Below are positions 1 to 9,519 of a stretch of 64,000 nucleotides of DNA, piece after piece. Made by a program: the position numbers and the translations under genes. Under the pieces are notes generated by a model that was not told the origin of the DNA, made no database searches, and saw only the letters and a list, made by a program, of their open reading frames with translations. The first letter of the stretch is position 1. Every line of letters begins with the position of its first letter. The stretch comes from Diphasiastrum complanatum (Eukaryota > Streptophyta > Lycopodiopsida > Lycopodiales > Lycopodiaceae). Location: positions 64,107,662-64,171,661 of the forward strand of contig CM055097.1 in the NCBI GenBank assembly GCA_029204225.1, given 5' to 3'.

Positions 1-40
1 TGGGGTTCGCTTGGGTAATACAGGCTCAGAATCCTCAACG

Positions 41-1500
41 TCATATACTCGGACTCATCATCATCCTCAACGGAAGCTCCGTATTCTTGGATGAACTGGC
101 ACCAGCCCCGGGAAGTGGTTCTGGAGTCTGTAACTGTCTACTCTGGACTGAGTTCCAGATAATAGAGAAAAATGCATCATGCTGGCACTTCCCTCTCAAG
201 GACTCGAGTAACTCATTACGAATCTGAGTAAAACTCAGCTCGTTTATCATAGGCATTCTGCTAAGGGCATCTGCTACTGTATTGAATTTTCCCCGTCTAT
301 ATCTGATAGACATATCAAACTCTTGCATCAACTCTGCCCAACGAGCTTTCCGACCTTTAAGCTCAGGTTGATTGCAAAGGTATCCGAGACTTTCATGGTC
401 TGTCAGGACCTCAAAGCTGGCACCATACACATAATGCCTCCAAGTCTTAAGGGCATGGACTATAGAAAAGAGTTCTTTTTCATAGGCACTGTACCTAGTC
501 TGAGCTGGCTTGAGTTTTGTACTCTCGAACGCAATTGGTCGTCCACCCTGAGTTAGCACAGCACCAACTGCAAAGTCGCTAGCATCTGTTTCGACCACAA
601 ATGGCTGATTGGGGTTGACGACTTTTAAAACTGGTGCTGTAGCTAAGGCTGTTTTGAGAGCATCAAAGCTCTCCTGCTGTGCGGACTCCCAAATGAACTC
701 CTTTCCCTTCCCCTTAAGAAGATTTGTCATGGGAACTGCTATCTGAACATATTCCTTGACAAATCGTCTATAATATCCCGCCAAACCAAGAAAGATCTGA
801 AGTTCCAAAATATTCTGAGGTCTTAGCCAACTGAGTATGGCTTTAACCTTATTCGGGTCCATTTTAATCCCATTTGACGAGATAATGTGACCCAAATATG
901 CTACTTCTTCTACGAAGAATTCACACTTGGATTCTTTAGCATAAAGCTTATGCCCTCCTGAGCAGTCGAAACACCTTTCTGAGGTGTTTTAGATGCTCCT
1001 TCCTCGTTTTGCTGTAGACGAGGATGTCATCTAAAAATACGACTACAAACTTACCCAAGTATGGTTTGAGGACACTGTTCATCAAGGTCATAAAGGTAGC
1101 TGGAGCATTTGTGAGTCCAAATGGCATCACGTTAAACTCATTATGACCGTGACGAGTCCTAAAAGCTGTTTTCGGGACATCTTCCGATTTTATACGGACT
1201 TGATGATATCCTGATCTGAGGTATATTTTACTGGAAAACTTAGCCCTGTCGAGTTGATCAAACAACTCGTCTGCCCGAGGCATAGGATATTTATTTTTAA
1301 TTGTGACTTTATTGAGGGCTTTGTAATCTACGCAAAGACGCATAGACCCCTCTTTCTTTTCACCAAAAGGACTGGTGAGGCCCACGGTGAACTACTGGTC
1401 TGAATTTGGCCTTTCCCAAGATAATCTGTTAACTGCCTAGTTATTTCTTCATCCTTTGTTCGGCTGACCCGATATGGAGGTTTAGAAACAGGTGCTGTAC
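41..1500 (-). pseudogene. gypsy reverse transcriptase-RNase H (broken)
   Basis: Pol segment of the left-edge gypsy element. The RT core (about 948-1385) keeps the RLCVDY motif, the [12 protein letters not shown] motif and the FLDD catalytic motif (usual form YLDD/FVDD). The connection and RNase H part (41-950) keeps the [13 protein letters not shown] motif, [14 protein letters not shown], the [12 protein letters not shown] helix, LTDHESL and VADALSR. Frameshifts lie near 1370 and 950, where the RT frame jumps, and the reading frame stops at 41 before any integrase. It would have copied element RNA into DNA in virus-like particles. Family assignment is secure; activity is not possible from this copy. 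Confidence 0.88.
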
Positions 1501-1524
1501 CTGGTACTAGGTTTATTACATGAT

Positions 1525-2535
1525 CTACCTCTCTGCTAGTGGCAAACCATGTGGCAAATCTTCAGGAAAAACATCTTTAAATTTAGACAATAAAGTTTCT
1601 AATTTACTGATTTTCTGCTGTAAAGAACTGGAAATAGAAACTTCAGGACTAAACTGAAAGTCACATAAGAATACCTGATGGTCGTCGTCTCCGATTAGCT
1701 GACAGAGCTTTGAACTACAGACCATAGGACTGTTGGGAACATCATGCTCCCCATGCAATTGGATCTCTCGGCCTTTATGCTGAAAGCTGAGGGTGTTCTC
1801 CTGATAGTTTCTGTGGAGGGAAGGTCCTAAACTGTAGAGCCAATCTCTCCCGAGAACAATATCTGTGCGATCCAGGTGCATTATCTGAAAGTTTATTTCA
1901 TCTTGGTACCCCTGAATACCAAGATTTAAGCTACTTACCATAGTTTCCCAGATTTTCTTATCTTCACCCTTAGCTAGTGAAACTATGTACCTATGCTGAC
2001 TAGGTACTTCTAGTAGTTTAGGTTTTTTAACCAGGGTGTAGTTGATGAAATTATGGGTTGCCCCATCATCAACCATAACTCTAACTGACTGGTTACCAAC
2101 TTTCCCATGCATATGTACTAGGTCATGCAGCCCAAAGCTGAAGGGTCTCGCTAGCATTGCAGAGGTCAGCTGGCAACAATGTTCATGATCTTCATGATAC
2201 ACTTTGATCTCGGAAGCTGCCGAGTCACTGGGGAAACTTACAGTCTGAACAAGATGAACTTGTTTTTTATCTTTTTTATCTTTCTTAGTGAAAGGCCCCT
2301 TGGGACACTTTCTGACTGTCTGTCCCTTGCCCATACACACAAAGCACAAATGTTCTTGTTTGGCTTTCTCAAAATCTTCTGGTTTTAAGGGCTGTATGAG
2401 TGAAGGGCGTTTCTGAGGAGCTTCACCTTTAATTTTATCTTCTTTCTTTCTTTTTAAAAATTTCTTTTTAAATTGAAAGTCTTTCTGAGGAGACTGCTCA
2501 AAAAGGGGCTGTTGTCTCGCCCTCTTCCTACCCAC
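1525..2535 (-). pseudogene. gypsy nucleocapsid knuckle and aspartic protease
   Basis: An open frame of 336 codons in line with the gypsy gag and pol. A lysine-rich stretch is followed by a zinc-knuckle-like motif, CFVCMGKGQTVRKC, in which the usual histidine of C-x2-C-x4-H-x4-C is glutamine. The retropepsin core follows: VMVDDGATHNFI, with DDG in place of the usual DSG/DTG active site, then a downstream IVLGRDWL flap/helix motif. The C-terminal end (EDLPHGLPLAER) is the usual lead into RT, so the Gag-Pol frame breaks just before RT. Both substitutions suggest a non-functional product. Confidence 0.82.
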
Positions 2536-2539
2536 TGAA

Positions 2540-3374
2540 TCATCATAGATTTGAGCATATCTGAGAGCTTGCTCAAGGGTAGTAGGGAGTTTCTCTAGAC
2601 CTCTACTTTATATTCATCTTTGAGGCCACGGACAAACCCTCTGATTTTCTGATAATCATCCATATTTTTAATTTTTAAAAATGCTTCTCAGTACTGCGAG
2701 ATATGTTGGATTAGGGACTTGTCCATTACTGTTCTTTCCCAGGCTTCCTAGGCTTTATCAAGTTCATTTTCCAGTAGGAATTCTCTTAGGAAGGCTTCTT
2801 CAAAGGCCCTCCATGACCGGGGAGTCTGCCCAATCCCCTGGAGATTTAACCACCACTTATAGGCCATGGGCCCTAAGGAAAGGGCCTCAATTGCTTGAAA
2901 ATGGTCAGGGGTCTGTTTAAGAGCATGCATGTTCTTCCATTAGCTGAGGAAGGTTCGTAGAATATCTGCATTTCTATCGTTCTCTTCCCCAATAAAAGTA
3001 GGAGGCTTTAAATCTTTAAAGACATTGGGTTGAGACCGCAGAGTCTCACCCGAAACTAATGGAAGTGGAGAAGGGGACAATTGAGAATTGGAGGGAAGGC
3101 TTCCTTTTGCGGAACTCAAAATCAAGCCTTTGAGTTCAGCGAACGAGTCGTCCACACTGGACTTGAAATTGGCTAATGCCAACTTCAGTTCCTACACTTC
3201 TGTTACCAAGTGGAGAAACTGCTCCTTGGTAACCAATTCGTCGAGTTCTTCGGCGAACTGTTCCTGTTCTTCCATTTCCATTGGTTCTTTCCCCTTACTA
3301 AAAGCCAAGGCTTCTGTTTCAAGTTCGTCGATGCCTCTCTCCGGGGGTTGATCAGGTCCCTGAGGAGTGGTCAT
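2540..3374 (-). pseudogene. gypsy Gag (broken)
   Basis: Gag of the left-edge gypsy element, readable as pieces from an ATG at 3374 down to about 2540 with several in-frame stops. The N-terminal part is acidic and Glu-rich. The middle has the phrase PPTFIGEEND, and the retrotransposon-gag capsid core shows as LGPMAYKWWLNL followed by RSWRAFEEAFLREF. Gag would form the particle shell. The start at 3374 is chosen because it is the first ATG after the long leader that follows the PBS. Stops near 3183, 2937 and 2745 make it a pseudogene. Confidence 0.75.
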
Positions 3375-4233
3375 TTTTAGAATTGACAGAGAGGTACCTT
3401 AACTTCTGAAAAAAAGTCAAAAAGACTAATTTACAACTGTACAAAGAGAGAAAGAAGACTTAGCTGTTTTTGAGGACTGTACTTCCAAAGAAATTACGAA
3501 GAGGAACCCTCTCAGCTCTTTTACCCAAATTTTCAGACCTGCTGTCCCGGAAAATCCCAGTTTGTAGCTCCAAAATGGTACCAAATATTCTGGTTGCTTG
3601 AGTAAAATAGCTCGCTGATCTGATTGCAGATGTGGGGCTCCAAAAAACGAGGCAAAGGACTCCAAAAAGTACAAATTTTTTTGAGATAGATAGCTGCCTA
3701 CCCTCGCTAATCTGATAGCACCCTATTTGGTCCACAAAAAACCAAATTTGAAGCCCAATTTCACTTGCAAATTCTGAAATTCTGGTGGCAGCCTGCTCGC
3801 TGATTTGTAGCAAGAGAATCTGATGCTGAAGCCTCTGAAAAATCTCTGAAAACAAGGGTGAAACTCCACCCTTTCTCTTCTCTGTCCAGCGCTGGCCCTG
3901 CTGCCCGAATTCTGATCAGAAATCGCTCTAATCTATTGAAAATTTCCTACGAAATTCAGGATTGAGGGCCACTGTACCAGCGATGGATCTGCTCTAAATC
4001 CGCTTTGAAATCTATAAAGAAATCTCTGAAATCAGAGATAGATTACTACTTTTCCAGAGATTTACCTGTGCAAGAAAATCTATCTCTAAAATCGTGGAAA
4101 TTCTCCCAAATTCGGATGAATAGGAGGCTGTCCCTACAGCGACTCTCCTCCTCTATACTTTTCTGAGAATCTCTGAGATTTTTCCTATCTTCTGATAGCT
4201 TTCTCTACTGCTGCTACTAAACCCCCAAAGATG

Positions 4234-4251
4234 GAGATGGCTCTGATACCA
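4234..4251 (-). other. Primer binding site (initiator Met-tRNA)
   Basis: The minus strand reads TGGTATCAGAGCCATCTC, complementary to the 3' end of plant initiator Met-tRNA. It begins one base inside the LTR end, where the minus strand reads CTATTACA. It fixes the orientation of the gypsy element and the inner LTR boundary. Confidence 0.85.
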
Positions 4252-4252
4252 G

Positions 4253-4538
4253 TGTAATAGATCTTAACACCACAGTAGGGCAAACACTAACTGATCCACC
4301 CAACCTTGCTTACTCCCTGATATAGATAGAGTAAGCCCCTCCTAGCCCAGTGTGAGGACTGGTAGCATGCAACTGCCAAGTGTCGGCCACGTGGCACTGA
4401 CCTGGCCGACTGCACATCGGGACCCAACTGGGGGCCCTGTGCTGCTGACAGGGTCCCTGGACTGTGTTAGGCCCACCATGTCTATGGACCGTGCTGGGGC
4501 ACACTACTCACACTGTCTTGCCCTGTTGGTTGTGTACA
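4253..4538 (-). repeat. Putative 5' LTR of the left-edge gypsy element
   Basis: The inner end (minus strand ...CTATTACA at 4253) is set by the adjacent PBS. A TATA-like stretch lies near 4318-4335 on the minus strand. The outer end is a guess at about 4538, where the minus strand would start TGTACACA. No partner LTR or target duplication is available to test it. Confidence 0.4.
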
Positions 4539-4584
4539 TTGGACACGACCCTGACTTTGGTATCTGACCTATCTGTGTTCTCTA

Positions 4585-5721
4585 GGGTTCGGCACTAGTC
4601 ACGAGCTCGTAACATGCATCCACGGGCGCAGCATAGGTGACCTGAGGCGATTGGCTGAGAGAGTCCTTGCACAGGATTGTTCAGCAGGAGCTTGCGAGCG
4701 GAATCGAAGCACTTGGGCCTTGTATCACACGCAAAAGAGGAACATGTTATCCATCGAGCAGTGCAGGCGGTTGGTGTTTGTGAACACCAACGGCCGTATG
4801 CTGAGGCGCACACGAGGAGAGGGTCAGATGCTCGAGGTGACTCGTGAGTCACATCATCACCCCTTTTTTCTTGCTATGCTTTGATGAATTGATTTGCTTT
4901 CAAAATATGCAGTGAGTTGCACAATACCTGCCTGACAACAATGTATTGTTTTTGGTTGCAGGTGGACCCTGACACTTGCTTGGTGGATTCGATAGCTGCT
5001 GCTCCTCGGGCACCACCCACGCAGGAGGAGATGGATGATGAGATCCATAGAGAGTTCTACAGACAGGCAGCAGAGGAGGACAGAGAGGCAGAGGGAGAGG
5101 GCTGAGGAGGGAGATGACGAGGGCTCGAAGGGTGGAGAGATGCTCGGGGCAAACTATGTGGAGGAGGAGTGGGTTGAGGGGGATACAGAGGAGGACGAGG
5201 AGATGTGGGCGGAGGCACAGGGGGATGACCTGGCTGACCTGCTGGTGGACCCTGATGCGGAGACAGAGGAGAAGCCAGCCATTCTTGCACGTAGGCCTAG
5301 GGGGAGACCTAGAGGTTCTGGGAGGGGGGGGCCGAGTACTCTTTTTGTAGACAGGAGTGGAGCATCACAGGCAGCCGTCGGCCAGGCATCATCACAGTGG
5401 GTAGGGCCATCCCAGGGCGTAGGGTCACAGCCACTGACACACAGGCACGACGGAGTCGACACAGGGCTGGGGGCAGCCAGATGGGGGCCAGAGGAGGGGA
5501 GAGAGGCAAAGGCAGAGGCAGAGGCAGAGGCAGAGGTAGAGGCAGGGGGAGAGGGGTGGTCCAGAGCCAGAGCACGCAGCAGAGAGCTAGAGCACGCAAC
5601 AAAGCTAGGGCCACACCACGATATATGGCTCTCCAGTTCCGATTCATCTGCGGACCCATGGGACCTGCAGTCAGGCACAGATTCGGATGCTTTATCCTAC
5701 CATGACTCTGACGAGCCTTAG
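4585..5721 (+). pseudogene. hAT-family transposase, 3' exons
   Basis: The exon after the AG at 4583-4584 encodes the C-terminal dimerisation region of a plant hAT transposase. It shows GACERNRSTW (the CERNWS motif of this family), then HTQKRNMLSIEQCRRLVFV and an Asn-containing NTNGRML stretch. Donor GAG|GTGACT at 4836/4837 and acceptor TTGCAG|GTG at 4961/4962 give a clean phase-0 intron of 125 bp. Exon 2 (4962-5105) ends EEDREAEGEG-stop. A second frame, open to 5721, continues with an acidic region, an AT-hook-like RPRGRPRG and an acidic Ser-rich tail, so a one-base shift near 5090-5105 is likely. The catalytic part is absent, probably because of the upstream gypsy insertion. Transposase family is secure; whether it was a transposon or a domesticated copy is unknown. 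Confidence 0.72.
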
Positions 5722-5899
5722 TTGTATAGTTTTCATTACGTTCATGGAACATCATTGTACCCCTTTTTGGTGCCATGTGGCCCGATATTATATATTATGA
5801 TGATCCTATTCACAACATTGTCGTGATTTAGTATTGTTCTTTGTGGTTTTAGTTCAGTTGCTTCGGTTTTATGGTTTATGATTTATGGTTGTAGAGAGA

Positions 5900-6720
5900 A
5901 AGAAAGAAAGATCTTTATTAATGTCCATGAAATACCCTAAGGTATATAGGACTGAAAAAGGTACATGTCAAGTATGCACGGTGGGAGCATGAAAGCTCTA
6001 CCACCTAAAAGAACAAAGAAACAAGACTACAGGTAAACAAGAAATAGTGATGATAGACAAGGAGAGCCTTATCATCATATAAATGTCTCTCTGCCTATGA
6101 AATAGTGATGTAAAGTATGTTGAGACACTGTCTCTGAACGAACAGTGTCTCTTCGTCTCTGAGTGGATGGTCGGTGGTGTCTCTGCTGCCGTGAAGTCGT
6201 AGATTGTGGCCTGTGGGCTGTCTGTCCCTCTAGTCGCCGACACTGTCTCTGCTGTCTATGCATGGAGGCGTCCGGGACCTCAGCCTCTCCATCAGAATCA
6301 GTACTCTCCTGCATCTGCCTCCGACGTGATAAACACTCCTATATGCTCAGCTGTATCAAGGGGGAGGTGTCAGCGTCTAGTCTCGCCATACGCAGGTCCG
6401 CCATCTCTCGGATCATCAGCGCAATACATCTAGGGTCCTCATACGATATCAAGGTAGAGTGTGTGAGTGGATGATTCTGAAACAAGCAGTAGTATCTCCC
6501 TCGGATCTCATAGTAGGCTGGGCACTTGAAGAGAAAATGAAACTCATCCTCTACGTCTTGTGTATCACACATACGACAAATCCGAGCATTTCTCGAGATG
6601 CCACTATATCTGCCAGTCTCAATGGCTAGCTGGTGCGAGGAAACCCGAAACTAACCCATCACTATCCGCAGTCTGTGTGAGATACTATCCACTAGATATC
6701 CGGGAACAGTAGGATACCCA
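5900..6720 (-). pseudogene. Non-LTR retrotransposon (LINE) ORF2 C-terminus and tail
   Basis: The minus-strand reading from about 6720 to 6339 gives the C-terminal zinc-binding module of a LINE-type polymerase. It has SSHQLAIETGRY, SRNARICRMC and then CDTQDVEDEFHFLFKC, forming C-x2-C-x9-H-x4-C, followed by PAYYEIRGRYYC. One stop falls upstream at about 6650. The stretch 6338-5900 has no clear coding trace and ends with an AATAAAG signal on the minus strand near 5912, consistent with a 3' UTR. RT and endonuclease are missing, as expected for a 5'-truncated LINE copy. Confidence 0.7.
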
Positions 6721-6745
6721 GCATGATCCCGAGATAGAAAATGTG

Positions 6746-6748
<3 letters not shown>

Positions 6749-6801
<53 letters not shown>
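6749..6801. repeat. (GA)n microsatellite
   Basis: About 26 uninterrupted GA units. A second short GA run sits at 6902-6920. Confidence 0.97.
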
Positions 6802-6804
<3 letters not shown>

Positions 6805-7439
6805 GGTTGTTTTGTCAAAAATTGTTTCATTTAAGGCTAAAGTTCAGAATGATTCAGCTGGGTTTTTGTTCAGCATGGTTTTAGTTCCGTTTGTTGTGAT
6901 CAGAGAGAGAGAGAGAGAGGGAGAATCAGAGAAAGGGAGATTCTTGCTATGTTCATTGGGAATGCCCCAACGTGTTCTCTCTTTTTTTTTTTTATGGGAT
7001 GCAGCTATAGCGTAAAGTTGTAAACCTAGAAGTTAATACACCTAAAAGGGACCATCCTGCACCTGAAACAGTCGGCAAACTACACAATCATAATCCCCTC
7101 AATCAGAGCTTTCATCACACTACACCATCAACTGCAGTTTGTTCATGATAATGATAACATGGTCAACGATGGATGTACGAATCATAGTGCATGCATATTT
7201 CCTTCTAAATTGACGCATATATCGTGGGGCATGTATTTACTCCATGTTATTAACATAATTGCTTTGCACCATCTGGAATTTACAATCAATAAACTTAAAA
7301 TTTTAGACCTAAATTCTATCAACCATCATCATGTATGGGCTAAGCTGTAAAAACTCAATAAATGACTCATGCCATGTGATATCGAAATCTCAACATAAAT
7401 GACCATACATCACAAATGATGTTGTAAAGTGTCAAGGTA
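6802..7439. other. Non-coding stretch
   Basis: AT-rich DNA with a short GA run and a T tract at 6982-6992. No gene or named repeat is recognised. Confidence 0.6.
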
Positions 7440-7937
7440 GTGTGGAATTTGGACTTTGGAGTCTATATATATATCATATACAAGTAGCTTCAAACTATGG
7501 TGCTCTTGAGTGTTACTTTCTACAATGATAATCTACTAGTAACTTTCTAGGCTAGAGGCTACATTCTACAATATTGTCCTAGCCTTTCTCGTGAGCTTTG
7601 GCCCCAACATCTCCTCCTCCTCATCACCCTCCTCCTCAACATACTCATCCTCATTAGCTTGCTCCTAGTGCATGGCATGTGTCCACGATAGGGCAAGTAA
7701 GGGTCAAGTGGGTGCTTGAGGTAGAAGGGCATGGGAGCTTAAGACGAAGAGCTTCTTGAGTATGCCTCTTCTTTCTACTATGCATCAAGCGGTTGGGAGG
7801 AGACTTAGCAGCAATGCTCTTATGTGTTTATGCTAGGATCTTGATATGTACTTTTATCAATAAAGTGGATATTTGGTGCCTACTTTGTTGTGCTTAGGGT
7901 GTAGTTCAGATAGCTTTGTGAGATTTGGTATCAAAGC
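7440..7937 (+). repeat. Putative decayed LTR and PBS of a plus-strand gypsy
   Basis: TGGTATCAAAGC at 7926-7937 differs by one base from the initiator-Met PBS. Upstream are a TATA-like run (7463-7475) and an AATAAAG signal near 7859, the layout expected for an LTR. Decayed gypsy RNase H in the same orientation lies 400 bp downstream. The 5' limit is arbitrary. Confidence 0.4.
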
Positions 7938-8329
7938 AGTCGCTTTCCAGGATTGTGTGGGGTTTGGCATCACTTTTACCTTGAGCTAGGGTTTGATGTG
8001 GGCTTGGTGAGCTAGCGCCCTATTGTAGGTGATTTTTGCGTGTTTTAAGAGCCCATAAGCTTATGGATTGGAACACTATGGTGGATTGCTGGTCTTTGGG
8101 TAGCCTTTGAGCATCTTCTGCTACTTTTCTTCCTTTTTCTCTTTGCTTTTGTAAAAATCAGCCTTCTTTGAATTTTCAAAAGTGTTTGTAACTTTTTCAA
8201 TTCTCAGTACTTTTGATCTGTCATTTGCAATAGGTGTCTTGCGGTAGGTCGCTGGTGGGGTAGAGCCTTTTGCTTTCTTGTATTTTATAGAAAATATGTT
8301 AAGGATTACTCTTGTATCGCAGCACCTTT

Positions 8330-8816
8330 GACTGATTTAACTCAAAAGAACAAGTTTAGTGAGTGGATTGAATTACAACAGGCAACCTTTGATCATTTAA
8401 AGCTAACTATCGCTGAGTTTCCTTGATATGGATGCGAGTGATATTTCTGTGGGGGTAGTGCTGATGTAGGGGGGAAGTCCTGTAGCTTTTGAGAGCAAGA
8501 AGCTCACCTCGGCACAACAGATTTATCCAACTCATGAGAAAGAGTTGTTTGCCATCATCCATGCGTTAAAAGGTATGGAGGCATTATTTGTACCGATCCT
8601 ATTTTATGTGTACATTGATCATGATACAATGAGATATTTTTGCAAACAGCCTGATCTTAGAGGCCGACATGTGAGATGGTTTGAACTTATGCAAGAATTT
8701 TAGATAGAAATTCAATATAAGAAAGGGGTAAAAAATCAAGTGGCTGATGCATTGTCTCGAATAGCATTGACTTTCTTGAGAAGTGCATTTGAGATTTTCA
8801 AAGATTTGCAGCAATG
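8330..8816 (+). pseudogene. gypsy RNase H fragment
   Basis: Plus-strand translation shows a decayed Ty3/gypsy RNase H: DMDASDISVGVVL, then SPVAFESKKLTSAQQIYP, HEKELFAIIHALK, a decayed IDHDTMRYF, RGRHVRWFELMQEF and NQVADALSRIAL. At least two in-frame stops and an internal deletion interrupt it. It resembles the RNase H of the left-edge gypsy (same VADALSR and RW-ELMQEF spacing), so the two probably belong to one clade. No integrase follows. Confidence 0.75.
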
Positions 8817-9519
8817 AATAAGGAGATCTACATTTGAGAATAATGCATCTGTTGGTCTCTAATATGACTTTTCAGTATGATATCTATTATCTAAACAAAG
8901 TTGGAGAAAACAAAACATTGTTGCTTCACTCAATGAAGGCTTCTAAATTTTGTTGCACTGCTTATGCTGGTCTGGACCAATTTTCTCAAAATCAGCAAAA
9001 TTTCCCAATATACAGTAAAGAATTTATACAGCCCTTTGAACTACTTTTTGGACACATTCCTTAGATATCGCAGCTTGGCTAGATTGTTTGCAACAAAAAT
9101 CAGCATGTGCCATGCAGCTTTTGTGCTTCAAAGAGCTTCTGCTGGGGTGAGGAGATTATTGAAGTTCGTACACACAGATATGTTTGACTACTGTGACCAT
9201 GCCTGCCTGCCTGGACATCTAGACAGAATGCTGGTAATAAGTCCATGGATACAAATCTGATATTTTATCCTGCTACTTGAATTTATCCCGCTAATCCATC
9301 GGTGGTTACTAGTCAGATATATGAATTGCAACAGTGAATCCACTTGTAATAAAGTTTGATCTTGACCAATTTCCCACATGCATTGTTCTGCATTGCCAGT
9401 CTGCTGCTAGTCCTTGGAGTATCAAGAAAAATGTAGAAGACACTCTTTGGCCTTAAAGAACATCATGCAGTGTGACCAGCAGTTTCTAAATTTTTATATC
9501 AAACGTGATTCTATTTCAG
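8817..9519. other. Probable intron or 5' flank of the RRM gene
   Basis: No recognisable domain. A 98-codon open frame at 8964-9260 (+) has no family signature and may be chance. The downstream exon starts at 9520 in phase 2, so at least one upstream exon must exist here or further left. Confidence 0.4.

Larger units (their letters stand above)
1..4538 (-). mobile_element. Ty3/gypsy LTR retrotransposon, 5' half, decayed
   Basis: Minus-strand element running off the left edge of the window. Read 5' to 3' on the minus strand it shows a short LTR (from about 4538 down to 4253), an initiator-Met PBS (4251-4234), a leader of about 850 bp, gag, CCHC knuckle/protease, RT and RNase H. Integrase and the 3' LTR lie beyond base 1. 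Stops and frameshifts break every frame, so it is an old inactive copy. The outer LTR limit is uncertain because the partner LTR is not in the window. The element ends just upstream of hAT transposase exons and may have inserted into a hAT intron. Confidence 0.85.

Noticed and set aside
4310-4567. Short ORFs on both strands in the gypsy LTR region
   Set aside because: They lie within the presumed LTR and have no family match.
5154-5678. Minus-strand open frames under the hAT tail
   Set aside because: GC-rich antisense shadows of the acidic/Arg-Gly-rich plus-strand region.
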